Source: Saccharofermentans sp.
Lineage (GTDB): Bacteria; Bacillota; Clostridia; Saccharofermentanales; Saccharofermentanaceae
DNA length: 64,000 nucleotides
Direction: 5' to 3'
Assembly: GCA_024403855.1 (NCBI GenBank)
Contig: JAKSRC010000001.1
Coordinates: 62,001-126,000, forward strand
How positions within the stretch are numbered: the first letter of the stretch is position 1; every line of letters begins with the position of its first letter. Shown here one piece after another: positions 8,739 to 18,034 of this stretch. The notes below the pieces were generated by a model. The model was not told the origin of the DNA, searched no databases, and worked only from the letters and a program-made list of their open reading frames with translations. The position numbers and the translations under genes are program-made.

Positions 8739-8760
8739 GGGTTGTCGAATGACAACCCCT
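8739..8760. terminator. Rho-independent terminator between convergent genes
   Basis: A 9-bp stem GGGGTTGTC/GACAACCCC with loop GAAT, followed by TTTT on the plus strand. The minus-strand side has a weaker T-rich stretch, so it may serve both the zinc-ribbon gene and the glycan operon. Confidence 0.85.
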
Positions 8761-8770
8761 TTTCTATTGA

Positions 8771-9652
8771 TTACTTATTTAGATTATTCAGATACTCCTG
8801 ATATGGAATCTCACACGAGAAATGAAGATCCGAATGCATTGCGTCATTCTTGACGAGTTTATGCCAATCTCCAAAGTTACGATCTAAGATAACAGGAAAC
8901 TTTTCAGCAACTCTGATTGTAGTATCCTCAAAAGGTACGTCTATTAAATTATCAAACCACTCACGATCAAAGTATAAGTCACGCATAGTAACAAAACCAA
9001 TTCGACGTGAAGAATTATCCTGGAACTTGCAAAAATTCAAAAGATCACGGCAAATCTTTTCGGGCGTAGTGAAAAGCGAATAGAACTTCCACATAAGCTG
9101 CATTTTCGCCTTGTACTTAGTTTTTTTCACGCCATACTTCTTAATTGCTCTGTCAACCTGATAGCATGAAAACTTAAACTTGAACTTATCAATCTTCTTC
9201 ATGTATTTATAGTAGAGAGCGTCATCATCCGGGATGTTATAAAGCGGGAAAATATCAACGAAGATGCCTCTGTGGCCTTCCGGACACATCTCAAGTTCCC
9301 AATTAGTAATTCCGGTAGTGCCATCTTTACGAATCTTGAGGTGATAAGGCGGATAACCGGGTTCTGTAAAGCAAGTCTGAAGAAAATAAGGCGGCTTGAG
9401 TTCATCCTTACAAACTTCAATGAATCTTTCGTAATCATCGATCGGCATTGCCAAATCCAAGTCATCGTCCCACGGAATAAAGCCATGATGTCTGGCGGCA
9501 CCAAGATTAGTACCACCATCTGCCCAGAACTTGATTCCGTTTCTATCACAGATATCTTCAATTACCTTGTAGATTTCAATTAATTGAGCCCAAAGTTTTT
9601 TGGTCTCTGCGGTTACAAGGTAATCACAAATAACTTCTTCATTCATATTCAT
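8771..9652 (-). CDS. LicD family phosphotransferase (copy 1 of 3)
   Basis: 293 residues with the LicD signature: a WADGGTNLGAARHHGFIPWD block (about 43-62) followed by DDLDLAMP. LicD proteins move a phosphorylated group, classically phosphocholine from CDP-choline, onto a sugar of a surface glycan. In this operon the activated donor could be a CMP-phosphonate or CDP-polyol instead. Its start overlaps the epimerase stop by 4 bp. It is the last gene before the terminator at 8739. Most similar by eye to the LicD at 17139, with matching N-terminal blocks. Confidence 0.85.
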   Translation of the reverse strand: MNMNEEVICDYLVTAETKKLWAQLIEIYKVIEDICDRNGIKFWADGGTNLGAARHHGFIPWDDDLDLAMPIDDYERFIEVCKDELKPPYFLQTCFTEPGYPPYHLKIRKDGTTGITNWELEMCPEGHRGIFVDIFPLYNIPDDDALYYKYMKKIDKFKFKFSCYQVDRAIKKYGVKKTKYKAKMQLMWKFYSLFTTPEKICRDLLNFCKFQDNSSRRIGFVTMRDLYFDREWFDNLIDVPFEDTTIRVAEKFPVILDRNFGDWHKLVKNDAMHSDLHFSCEIPYQEYLNNLNK

Positions 9653-10707
9653 AAGGAATAAATCTCCTTCAGAATCTTTACTGTATGGCCAAAACCGGCT
9701 TCTGCATCAAAACAACCCTTCCAGCCAAGTCCAATGAGGCTCTCACTTTCCAAAGAAGAATTGCTCATAGGATTAAATCCCTTGCGCTCCTCTTCGGTCG
9801 GAAGCTCCATACGAAGATTTACGCCGGCATTCTTAACAAGAATCTCGGCCATCTCTTTAATGCTGATAATTGAATCGGGATTAGAGATGTTATATGCGTG
9901 GCAATTCTCACCTGCAAGAAGGACTTTAAGCATCGCAGAAGCACAATCAAGGCAATAGCAATAACTTCTTACCTGAGCGCCATCGCTCTTCATAACTATA
10001 TCTTCACCTTTTGCAACAGAATAAGCCCATGCAGAAGCTACTCTGTTATCGTAAGGTGAGGCTGTCGGTCCATAGATGTGACCGGGACGAACTATTACGG
10101 ATTCAACACCATATTCATCAGCATAGGAAGCACAAAGAGTCTCAGCTGCTCTTTTTCCTACGGAATATGAATTTCTTGCATTTAAAAGATCTATGTAGCC
10201 ATACTGACCTTCACGGTAAGGATCTGAGCCTTCCTTCTTGCCATAAACCTCGCTGGAGCTGATATAAAGAATTCGCTTTGTTCCCTGCTCTTTTGCATAG
10301 TCCAAAAGGTACTTCATACCGAGGAAGTTACTGAGCATGGTCTCTACAGGTTCTTTTACGATCATGTTTGGAGAAGCATTGCTTGCACCATGAATAATGT
10401 AATCGGCATGAACATCAATGACGTTGTCAGTTTTCGATGCATCATAAACGACAAATGTAAAATCGTCTCGGTTAACAAGATCTCCGAATCTTCCGGACAT
10501 CTCTTCAGGCCATCTTCCAGCAGCTAACACCTGAATCTTCTTTTCGTGTGTGTCATTGTAACGAAAAATGATATCAACTACAGAAGAACAGATAAGGCCG
10601 GCAGCACCGGTAATCATGAGAGATTTTCCTGCAAGAGTATCCAATTCCGGAAGTATCTTAATTACTTCGTCTATATCACTAATCCAAGTCTTGTTATCGT
10701 ACAACAT
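9649..10707 (-). CDS. NAD-dependent epimerase/dehydratase (extended SDR)
   Basis: 352 residues. The Rossmann motif near residue 33 reads TGAAGLICS, so the third glycine of GxxGxxG is Cys. The catalytic Tyr/Lys pair is YSVGK, with ISSSEVYG supplying the Ser. Such enzymes change the stereochemistry of, dehydrate or reduce nucleotide sugars. Placed between an IspD/TarI-like cytidylyltransferase and a LicD, it may act on a CDP-linked sugar or polyol. It overlaps the next gene by 4 bp, and an upstream GAGGAT lies before the ATG. The exact reaction cannot be assigned. Confidence 0.8.
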   Translation of the reverse strand: MLYDNKTWISDIDEVIKILPELDTLAGKSLMITGAAGLICSSVVDIIFRYNDTHEKKIQVLAAGRWPEEMSGRFGDLVNRDDFTFVVYDASKTDNVIDVHADYIIHGASNASPNMIVKEPVETMLSNFLGMKYLLDYAKEQGTKRILYISSSEVYGKKEGSDPYREGQYGYIDLLNARNSYSVGKRAAETLCASYADEYGVESVIVRPGHIYGPTASPYDNRVASAWAYSVAKGEDIVMKSDGAQVRSYCYCLDCASAMLKVLLAGENCHAYNISNPDSIISIKEMAEILVKNAGVNLRMELPTEEERKGFNPMSNSSLESESLIGLGWKGCFDAEAGFGHTVKILKEIYSL

Positions 10708-10717
10708 CTATAAATCC

Positions 10718-11431
10718 TCACTTGAGCCAGTCTGAACGCTTAGCTGTCAAAAGTGCCTTGAAAATATCAATATCTTCAACAGTAGTGAGCTTAATATTCT
10801 TCTCAGAACCAGATGAAAAATATACCTGCTCGCCCATCTCGATCTTCAATGTGCAGGATGCAACAGAGTTCGTGATTCCCGCTTCAAGAGCTCTTCTGTG
10901 AAGATCACAAATATCACCAATTCTAAAGCTCTGAGGTGTCTGTGTTCTCTTAAGTCTGTCACGAGGATATGAACCAACAGAAGAAACTCCATCTTCTGTC
11001 TCCATCATTGCCTCAGCACAAGGAATAACAGTAACTGCATTGCCGAACTGAGTTGCCACTCTGATGTTATCAGAAATAATCTCAGCACTTACCATCGGAC
11101 GAATTGCATCATGAATAAGGACAAGATCTGTCGGTTCAAAATGCTTTTCGAGCTCCATTACGCCATTTCTGATGGAATCCTGGCCATTCTTACCGCCCGG
11201 AACAACATACTTAAGCTTCGATATATTGAACTGCTTTGCATAAGCCCAGAGAACCTGCTCCCAACCCTCAATGCAAACAACAGCAATGCAATCGATTTCC
11301 GGATGGGTCTCGAATGCTTCCAAAGTATATACAATTACAGGTCTCTCATTTACAGTAATGAACTGCTTCGGGATGTCCTGATTCATTCTGTTACCGGAAC
11401 CACCGGCAATCAATAAAGCTACGTTACTCAT
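10718..11431 (-). CDS. IspD/TarI-like CDP-alditol or methylerythritol cytidylyltransferase
   Basis: 237 residues with the family N-terminus AGGSGNRMNQDIPKQF and an HDAIRP motif, plus the KRTQTPQSF segment shared by IspD and TarI. The usual PVxDT segment reads PCAEAM instead, arguing against a housekeeping IspD. The neighbours are LicD genes and an SDR, so a TarI/human-ISPD-like role making a CDP-activated polyol phosphate is more likely than isoprenoid synthesis. SD GGAGG lies inside the end of the upstream LicD gene, one base before which that gene stops. Confidence 0.7.
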   Translation of the reverse strand: MSNVALLIAGGSGNRMNQDIPKQFITVNERPVIVYTLEAFETHPEIDCIAVVCIEGWEQVLWAYAKQFNISKLKYVVPGGKNGQDSIRNGVMELEKHFEPTDLVLIHDAIRPMVSAEIISDNIRVATQFGNAVTVIPCAEAMMETEDGVSSVGSYPRDRLKRTQTPQSFRIGDICDLHRRALEAGITNSVASCTLKIEMGEQVYFSSGSEKNIKLTTVEDIDIFKALLTAKRSDWLK

Positions 11432-11432
11432 G

Positions 11433-12329
11433 TTAAACCTCCGTATTCACTTTAAACTCCGCACAACTGTGGACAACTCTGTCCTTTTCGGGCGGAAGTT
11501 TCATATAGTCTTTGTATAGATTCTTAAGATATGAATCGTAATCGCTGGGAATCTTGAATAATTCACCATTAAATTCAACATCAATAAGATCAGTAAATAA
11601 TGATTTGGCAAAAACCTCGCGGTTATAGCTTATCGCAGAAGGAACACCAACTATGCCTGTCTCCTTCTTGGTGTGATCTAATTTGGAACATAACTTCAGA
11701 TAGAACCTCATTCCAAAGAAAACACTGAGAATTGCACCGATATTTCTTCTTTTCGAATAATACTTACGAAGTTCGTCGTTGGTTTTAGCCTTCTCAAGAA
11801 TAATCGGTGAAGGATACTTATAGTCGCCAATAAAACTAGAAGCATGGAAAGCAAAATCGTAAACCTTACCGATAAGTTTACGCTTTGTAGACGAAGCAGG
11901 AATATCTTCAATAACGAAAACATCAATAAATACACGCCTGTATTCTGAAGGAAGTCCTGCATAAACGACTTCAGTAAAGACAGAATTTTTAAGAAAAACC
12001 TTCGGCTTCTTGTTGGTGTACTTGCCATCTAATGGCTCGACCAAATCGTATTTATCGCCCATTTCTCTGACGATAGCTTCCCTGAACTTAATATATTCAG
12101 AGCGGAGCATCATGATATCAAGATCGTCATCCCACGGAATAAAGCCCTTGTGCCTAACGGCGCCAAGCATTGAACCGCCGGACAAAAGGAACGTAATATT
12201 ATTCTTCTCGCATATCTTTCTGATATCCATAAGCATATCAAAAAGAGTGTCATGCAAAAGATTAATCTGCGAATCCGAGAAAACAAATTCGTTAAAGACC
12301 TGAGAATATATGTCCTTCTGTTTCTTCAT
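11433..12329 (-). CDS. LicD family phosphotransferase (copy 2 of 3)
   Basis: 298 residues from an ATG at 12329 with GAGG 8 nt upstream; a TTG immediately before it is too close to that site. The LicD core is present: LSGGSMLGAVRHKGFIPWDD then DLDIMM. It is the most divergent of the three LicD proteins, with a longer middle section. It probably transfers a phosphoryl-linked substituent, perhaps the one activated by the cytidylyltransferase encoded just downstream. Confidence 0.85.
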   Translation of the reverse strand: MKKQKDIYSQVFNEFVFSDSQINLLHDTLFDMLMDIRKICEKNNITFLLSGGSMLGAVRHKGFIPWDDDLDIMMLRSEYIKFREAIVREMGDKYDLVEPLDGKYTNKKPKVFLKNSVFTEVVYAGLPSEYRRVFIDVFVIEDIPASSTKRKLIGKVYDFAFHASSFIGDYKYPSPIILEKAKTNDELRKYYSKRRNIGAILSVFFGMRFYLKLCSKLDHTKKETGIVGVPSAISYNREVFAKSLFTDLIDVEFNGELFKIPSDYDSYLKNLYKDYMKLPPEKDRVVHSCAEFKVNTEV

Positions 12330-12344
12330 CAAATCTGCCTCAAA

Positions 12345-13163
12345 TCAAGATTTACGCAAAAGCGTCTTATATAAGAATTTCCTAAGGCCATTGGGCATTA
12401 ATGCACCGGCAGATCTGATAGTTACCTGCTTGAAATACTGACCCTTGGTAATAAATCCTGTATCTCTCATATACTGGAAAAGCTCTTTTACGGCTTGCGC
12501 ATACTGCTTGCCTGCTCTTCTCTTATACATATCTGCACCGGCTCTCATCCAAAGAAGTGACTCCTGGATGTTATATCCCTTAAAGCCATGCTGCAGGACT
12601 CTTACCCAAAGATAATAATCTTCAAGCTTAAACTGAATATAGCCGCCGGACTCCTCAATAGCATGCTTCTTATACATAATGCAGGGATGGTTGAATGGAC
12701 ATCTCTTCTTGGCGAATTCATAAACATCATCCGGCATCTGAGGAAGCATACGCTTGGAATCAATTACATCCTTGGATTCAATAAACTCTTCAATAGTACC
12801 GGATACAAGATCAACTTCAGGCATTGTAGCGAAGATCTTAAGCTGCCTCTCGCATCTGTCAGGATAACTAATATCATCGGAATCCATTCGTGCGACAAGC
12901 TCATTCTTGCAACGCTTAATACCGATATTCAAAGCATTTCCGAGACCGCCATTCTTCTCAAGTCTGATAACATTGAGAACACCCGGATGAGCACTTTCCA
13001 TTTCAGAAATTACACTGTCGAGTTCGCTGTTAAGAGGGCCGTCGCAAACGAGAACAAAATCATTAGTAGGAATAGTCTGATGCCAGATGCTATCCATCGC
13101 CTCACGGAGAAAGTCTGCCTTTTCTTTATGGTAAACACTCATAAGCACAGAATAATTATCCAT
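12345..13163 (-). CDS. Family 2 glycosyltransferase (capsule/EPS type)
   Basis: 272 residues with a GT-A fold: YSVLMSVYHKEKADF at the N-terminus, NGGLGNALNIGI and the metal-binding ARMDSDDIS motif. There are no membrane helices, so it acts at the cytoplasmic face. It is the only glycosyltransferase in the operon apart from the initiating sugar-phosphate transferase, implying a short, perhaps disaccharide, lipid-linked glycan or help from genes elsewhere. ATG preceded by GAGG. Confidence 0.85.
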   Translation of the reverse strand: MDNYSVLMSVYHKEKADFLREAMDSIWHQTIPTNDFVLVCDGPLNSELDSVISEMESAHPGVLNVIRLEKNGGLGNALNIGIKRCKNELVARMDSDDISYPDRCERQLKIFATMPEVDLVSGTIEEFIESKDVIDSKRMLPQMPDDVYEFAKKRCPFNHPCIMYKKHAIEESGGYIQFKLEDYYLWVRVLQHGFKGYNIQESLLWMRAGADMYKRRAGKQYAQAVKELFQYMRDTGFITKGQYFKQVTIRSAGALMPNGLRKFLYKTLLRKS

Positions 13164-13187
13164 ATTCGACTTCCTCTTTAATAAGAA

Positions 13188-14612
13188 TTACTTGCAATCA
13201 GCATCGTGCATTTCTTTTGCACGTTCACTGTCAAAACCTTCGGTACTTTCCTTCTGGAACAAAATCTTGATCGTCTCGAAAATAATCTGGAAATCCAACA
13301 AAACGCTGTAATTAGCGATGTATGTCAGGTCGAGCTTAAGCTTATCCAATGCTGAAGTATTGTACTTTCCATATACCTGAGCATAACCTGTAAGTCCGCC
13401 CTTGACCTTCTCTCTGTACTTAAACTCTGGAATGTCATTTGTGTACTTAATAACATGCTCATAACGTTCAGGACGAGGACCAACAATACTCATCTCACCT
13501 GAGAAGATATTAAAAAGCTGAGGAAGTTCATCGACGCGGCATGCACGGATGATGTTACCAACCTTTGTAATTCTGTCATCCTTCTCGCCTGCAGGATGAG
13601 GACGTCCGTCCTTTTCAGCATCAACGATCATGGAACGGAACTTCAAAATCATGAAGTGCTTTCCATCTTTTGTAACTCTCTCCTGCTTAAAGAAAACAGG
13701 ACCGTGATCTTCAATCTTAATTGCGAGTGCAGTAATCAGGAAAACAGGGCTGAATACAATAAGCGCAAGACCACTGAAGAAAATATCGATTGCTCTTTTA
13801 GCAAAGCGCTGCCAGAAGCTCATACCAAGGTTACGACTCAGATAAAGAGGAGTATCGATAACGTTAATACTCTCAGATGACTTAAGAATAATATCAGCGA
13901 TCTTCGGAACAACATATACTCTTACATCATTCTCAAAGCAGAGCTTAATAATCTTATTCTCAATCGGAGAAGGAACATCATTTATAAGAACGCTGATGCT
14001 CTCGGAAATAACCTTAGCAAGATCAACATTAGGATCATCGAACTTGATCCTGTCAACAATCTGGTACTTATGAGGAAGGCATGCAAGCTTATCTTCGATG
14101 TGATTCGGGTGATTGCCATAGATAAGAACAATCGGCAACGGCGGAATGACCTTTCTGTAAAGGAAATTCATTACGATTACGATTACTGCAAGAACAACTG
14201 ACTGAATAAGTGCGAGAAGCATATATCTCCACAAGAATTCAAAAACATATCTGAAGTTGTTCTGAATCGTAGCAGATACAAGGATCTCAACAAAATCAGT
14301 AACAAATAATGTCAGAACGACACTTACTACCTGCTTTGCAATTCGCTCGACGCCGATACTGAAAGCCTTGAAGAACTTACCAAAAATAACGAAAAGCAAA
14401 AGATAGATAATGCCGGCCAGAGCAAGGTTGCCCTTACCGAGCAAATAACCGGTATGGTTGTTCTGCTTTACATAATCGATCCAGACATATAAGAAACTGG
14501 AAATTGAAAGCGCAGCAAGAATTAATGAACAGATGGCGCGATAAACATATCTGACGCTCTTGCTTACTCTTTTAGTCTTATTAGTTGCTTTGTTGTTACT
14601 ATCTGTGCTCAT
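13188..14612 (-). CDS. Polyprenyl glycosylphosphotransferase (initiating sugar transferase)
   Basis: 474 residues. Four or five membrane segments lie in the first 165 residues, followed by a soluble middle domain and a C-terminal bacterial sugar transferase domain. The last begins RAIDIFFSG and includes KFRSM, VDELPQLFN and VGPRPE motifs. It should transfer a sugar-1-phosphate from a nucleotide sugar to undecaprenyl phosphate and start glycan assembly. No Wzx flippase or Wzy polymerase is in the window. SD GGAG lies 5 nt before the ATG. Which sugar is used is unknown. Confidence 0.9.
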   Translation of the reverse strand: MSTDSNNKATNKTKRVSKSVRYVYRAICSLILAALSISSFLYVWIDYVKQNNHTGYLLGKGNLALAGIIYLLLFVIFGKFFKAFSIGVERIAKQVVSVVLTLFVTDFVEILVSATIQNNFRYVFEFLWRYMLLALIQSVVLAVIVIVMNFLYRKVIPPLPIVLIYGNHPNHIEDKLACLPHKYQIVDRIKFDDPNVDLAKVISESISVLINDVPSPIENKIIKLCFENDVRVYVVPKIADIILKSSESINVIDTPLYLSRNLGMSFWQRFAKRAIDIFFSGLALIVFSPVFLITALAIKIEDHGPVFFKQERVTKDGKHFMILKFRSMIVDAEKDGRPHPAGEKDDRITKVGNIIRACRVDELPQLFNIFSGEMSIVGPRPERYEHVIKYTNDIPEFKYREKVKGGLTGYAQVYGKYNTSALDKLKLDLTYIANYSVLLDFQIIFETIKILFQKESTEGFDSERAKEMHDADCK

Positions 14613-14642
14613 CTGATCTCCGAATACGGGTAGGTCTTTTGG

Positions 14643-15944
14643 TTAAAGCTCATCGATAAGAGAAATAATCTCTTTTATCGGGAGAAGAGTGCTATCGACT
14701 TCATATGCTCTGTGATACTTAAGGATATCTTCAGCTGTCTTCTTCATTGCAGGGAACGCAGCTCTTGTAAGCTGATTTGCATAAATGACGATATTAACAC
14801 CGTGAGATGCAAGTTCATCCTCAGTAATAGTATTGAATGAAGTAGGAACGACAACAATTGGGGTCTCCTTATCAAATTCTCTGAACTTGTCACAGAATTC
14901 AACAATCTCTGAGGGATCCTTCTTACGGCTGTGAATCATAATTCCGTCAGCACCAGCTGCTACAAAAGCCTTGGCTCTTGCAAGAGCATCTTCCATACCC
15001 TGCTCAAGGATAAGACTCTCAATACGAGCGATAATCATGAAATCATCTGTAAGCTGAGCTCTCTTACCTGCTGCAATCTTAGCTGAGAATTCCTCAATAG
15101 TTGCCTGTGTCTGCTCGACTTCAGTGCCAAACAAAGAGTTCTTCTTGAGGCCCTTCTTGTCCTCAATAATTACTGCACTTACGCCCATTCTCTCAAGAGA
15201 ACGAACTGTATATACGAAGTGTTCAGTAAGTCCGCCTGTGTCACCATCGAAGATGATAGGCTTGGTTGTAACTTCCATAACATCATCGATAGTTCTGAAA
15301 CGGCTTGTCATGTCAACAAGCTCGATATCAGGCTTACCCTTTGCAGTTGAATCGCAAAGAGAGCTGATCCACATAACTTCAAACTGATCGATGTGCTCAC
15401 CATTGGCAACAACAGTCTTCTCAGCAATGAGACCTGTGATACCGCTATGAACTTCAAGTGTCTTTACGATAGGAACCATAGAGATAAGCTTTCTGAGTCT
15501 GCCTCTTCTAAGTTCAGGCATAGCAAGCTTTTCTCTGTTCTGACGGTCGATCTTCTGGGTGTTCTCATTGTAGGTATATGCTACTTCAACAAGTTCCGCT
15601 CCATTCTTAGCTGCAAGCTCAAGGATATTATTCTTGATCGTAGCCATTGCGGAACTGCCCCAGTTATCACCATGAACAATATAGTCGGGATGAAGCTGTT
15701 CGAAGATCTCATCATACATAACATGATTCTGAACAATTACTTCTGATACGTCAGGAATGGCCTTTATCATCTCGATACGCTCATCAACTGACTTTAAAGG
15801 GAATCTGTTATATCTGATCATCTCGGAATCACAAAGTACACCAACGATGACTTTGCCGAGTTCTTTACACTTCTTGATAATATTTAAATGACCTTCGTGG
15901 ATGACGTCAGTGCAAAAACATGTATATACAATTTTCTCGCTCAC
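14643..15944 (-). CDS. aepX: Phosphoenolpyruvate mutase fused to an N-terminal cytidylyltransferase-like domain
   Basis: 433 residues from a GTG at 15944 with GGAGG 8 nt upstream. Residues 1-135 are a nucleotidyltransferase-like domain with HEGH (16-19), the HxGH signature. Residues about 175-433 are a PEP mutase: VMWISSLCDS, FDGDTGG (232-238) and the diagnostic EDKKGLKKNS (261-270), which separates true mutases from isocitrate-lyase relatives. PEP mutase turns phosphoenolpyruvate into phosphonopyruvate, the entry to nearly all natural phosphonates. The fused domain may activate a later phosphonate with CTP. All key mutase residues I can check are intact. Confidence 0.9.
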   Translation of the reverse strand: MSEKIVYTCFCTDVIHEGHLNIIKKCKELGKVIVGVLCDSEMIRYNRFPLKSVDERIEMIKAIPDVSEVIVQNHVMYDEIFEQLHPDYIVHGDNWGSSAMATIKNNILELAAKNGAELVEVAYTYNENTQKIDRQNREKLAMPELRRGRLRKLISMVPIVKTLEVHSGITGLIAEKTVVANGEHIDQFEVMWISSLCDSTAKGKPDIELVDMTSRFRTIDDVMEVTTKPIIFDGDTGGLTEHFVYTVRSLERMGVSAVIIEDKKGLKKNSLFGTEVEQTQATIEEFSAKIAAGKRAQLTDDFMIIARIESLILEQGMEDALARAKAFVAAGADGIMIHSRKKDPSEIVEFCDKFREFDKETPIVVVPTSFNTITEDELASHGVNIVIYANQLTRAAFPAMKKTAEDILKYHRAYEVDSTLLPIKEIISLIDEL

Positions 15945-16010
15945 TGAATGAACCTCCGGATTGTTTTCAAGCACATTATATTACAAGTAATAAAATCTAC
16001 AAAATCGAAA

Positions 16011-17120
16011 TCAGCTTACAACAAGAATCTTTCTGTAAAGAGACTCAATAATGTCCTCATCGAGGGATATAGGGTGATTTTTAAGCCTGACAGGATTTAC
16101 GGATGATTTCAAAACAGAAATATCCTCTTCAGTAGCTTTCGGAACTTCTAATCCGATCTTCTCGAAAATATCCACAAGACAGTTCTTTCCTTCTTCAGCG
16201 GTACTGTAACCGAACATCTTGGCTATGTCATTCAAGACTTGTTCAATATAGCCTTCTCCCCTTGAATCAATACATCTATCGATATTTTCAACCATCCATG
16301 GGAAAAGCACTCTGTCGCAAAGAATAGCAGCATGGCCATGAGATGGACCTAAAAGGCTGGTAATCTTATAGCACATAGCATGACCGGCAGTTGTTTGTGA
16401 AATATTAATAGCTTTTCCTGCATAATTCGCAGCAATCAGCATTCCGTAGTTACCATCATCAGAATTATTCAGGTAGCCGTCCATGTTTTCGAGAACGCCT
16501 GAGATAGCTTTTCTGGCATATTCCTTACTCTCATCATTGCTATTAACCGACCAGTAAGATTCAACCGCATGGCACAGAGCATCCATCATTGTGGATTTCT
16601 TCTGATATAAGGGTAAAGTCTTCAATGAATTAGCATCAAGAAGAACTGTCTCAGGAATGCAGGATTCACTTGTAACAGACTGTTTCTCACCATTGTAGTA
16701 AATAACCGCATATCTGGTAGCCTCTGAACCGGTACCTGCTGTAGTAGGCATAGCAATAAACGGAATATCGTTAGGAACGATCTCCTGTTTAAGATAGTTA
16801 ACGCTGTCATCCATATTGCTATAGAGTTTTATACACTTGGCAACATCCATCGCAGAACCACCACCGACAGCAAAAATACCGGAACAATTATTTGATTTAA
16901 AAACGGATACGCCTTCAACTACTGACTCATAAAGCGGATTCGGCTTAATGTTGTCAAAACGAACTATTTTGATGCTTAACCCGCTCAAATAGTGATTAAG
17001 ATTCTTCTGGAATTCAATTGAAGAATCACAGACAAGCAACAAATTATCTATTCCATTGGAACTGATCCACTCGTCTAAAGCTTTATAGTTATTTTCAGAT
17101 GTAATAATCTTCTGATTCAT
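16011..17120 (-). CDS. Iron-containing alcohol dehydrogenase, probable phosphonoacetaldehyde reductase
   Basis: 369 residues of the group III alcohol dehydrogenase family. GGGSAMDVAK (about 87-96) binds NAD(P) and PTTAGTGSE follows. Asp and His metal ligands appear in MDALCHAVE, GHAMCYK and PSHGHA. In phosphonate clusters this family (PhpC type) reduces phosphonoacetaldehyde to 2-hydroxyethylphosphonate. Adjacent to the mutase gene, that role is likely. It needs a phosphonopyruvate decarboxylase, which is not in this window. ATG with AGGA 7 nt upstream. Confidence 0.8.
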   Translation of the reverse strand: MNQKIITSENNYKALDEWISSNGIDNLLLVCDSSIEFQKNLNHYLSGLSIKIVRFDNIKPNPLYESVVEGVSVFKSNNCSGIFAVGGGSAMDVAKCIKLYSNMDDSVNYLKQEIVPNDIPFIAMPTTAGTGSEATRYAVIYYNGEKQSVTSESCIPETVLLDANSLKTLPLYQKKSTMMDALCHAVESYWSVNSNDESKEYARKAISGVLENMDGYLNNSDDGNYGMLIAANYAGKAINISQTTAGHAMCYKITSLLGPSHGHAAILCDRVLFPWMVENIDRCIDSRGEGYIEQVLNDIAKMFGYSTAEEGKNCLVDIFEKIGLEVPKATEEDISVLKSSVNPVRLKNHPISLDEDIIESLYRKILVVS

Positions 17121-17138
17121 TATCGATTCCTGTATGTA

Positions 17139-18026
17139 TTACTTGTTTTTAACGTATTCCTTGTATGGAATAGCATCGGAGAAACGCAAAGTAGAATGGC
17201 ATGCACCGCCCTTAACAGGCTTATTCCATTCACCATATTCAACCTGAAGTTTCTCATCGTACATCACAGGAGCCGGAACCATTATGTCCTCGAAAGGAAG
17301 CATAACTGTCTTTTCGAAAAATCTACGCTCCCATACATAGCGTTTATCTCCGGGCAAAAAAGCGTTATATCCGATATACTTAGTCTCCTTCTTCTCGGAG
17401 GCGCAGACACGAAGATATGATTTGCACACCTTTTCAACATTGGTAAAAACTGAGCAAACCTTCCAAAATGCACCAGCTAGCTTACGTTTTGATGTTCTCT
17501 TGGCATATGGATTTTCGAGCGCTCTGCTGCACTCAAAACTCTTAAAGAGGAAAGCCAGATATTTAAGCCTAAGTGTCTGGAACTTTCTTTTAATCTTATT
17601 ATCAGGAATGTTGTACAAAAGGATTACATCGATGAATATTCCGTGATTTCCGTCACGATTCATCTCTAATTCCCAGTCAGAATAGCATGTAGTATCGCTT
17701 TTTCTGATTTTTGCATTCCATGGATAGAAACCATATTCTGTATCCCAGAACTGAAGATAATATGGTTCTTTAAGCTCATCTTTTGCATATTTACAGAACT
17801 TCTCATAATCTTCTGCAAGCATCTGAACATCGATATCATCATCCCACGGGATATATCCCTTATGTCTGGCAGCACCAAGAAGAGTTCCGCCTTCAACAAA
17901 ATAAGGAATATCGTGCTTTTTGCATATCTCATCGAATTTAGCGAGGATATCCATCTGAACAGCCCAAAGTCTCTTAACTTCAGGACTGATTAAATACTCA
18001 TTTCTGACTTCAGCTTCAAGATTCAT
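17139..18026 (-). CDS. LicD family phosphotransferase (copy 3 of 3)
   Basis: 295 residues with the LicD core VEGGTLLGAARHKGYIPWDD followed by DIDVQML (about 43-70). The N-terminal block (LWAVQMDILAKFDEICKK) closely follows that of the copy at 8771. It is second in the operon, directly after the LicC/PntC-like gene, a pairing seen in phosphocholine and 2-aminoethylphosphonate decoration loci. It is thus the best candidate to attach the CMP-activated head group to the glycan. Confidence 0.85.
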   Translation of the reverse strand: MNLEAEVRNEYLISPEVKRLWAVQMDILAKFDEICKKHDIPYFVEGGTLLGAARHKGYIPWDDDIDVQMLAEDYEKFCKYAKDELKEPYYLQFWDTEYGFYPWNAKIRKSDTTCYSDWELEMNRDGNHGIFIDVILLYNIPDNKIKRKFQTLRLKYLAFLFKSFECSRALENPYAKRTSKRKLAGAFWKVCSVFTNVEKVCKSYLRVCASEKKETKYIGYNAFLPGDKRYVWERRFFEKTVMLPFEDIMVPAPVMYDEKLQVEYGEWNKPVKGGACHSTLRFSDAIPYKEYVKNK

Positions 18027-18034
18027 ATTTACCC

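Noticed and set aside
11111..11416. Open frames on the plus strand antisense to the glycan operon and other minus-strand genes
   Set aside because: They lack ribosome sites, have no recognisable protein families and lie fully inside well-supported genes.
10718..11431. Housekeeping IspD of the MEP pathway
   Set aside because: Operon context with LicD and epimerase genes and the altered PVxDT segment favour a CDP-polyol enzyme; not excluded.
14643..15944. Isocitrate lyase/methylisocitrate lyase family member
   Set aside because: The loop reads EDKKGLKKNS, specific to PEP mutase, rather than the KKCGH-type lyase motif.
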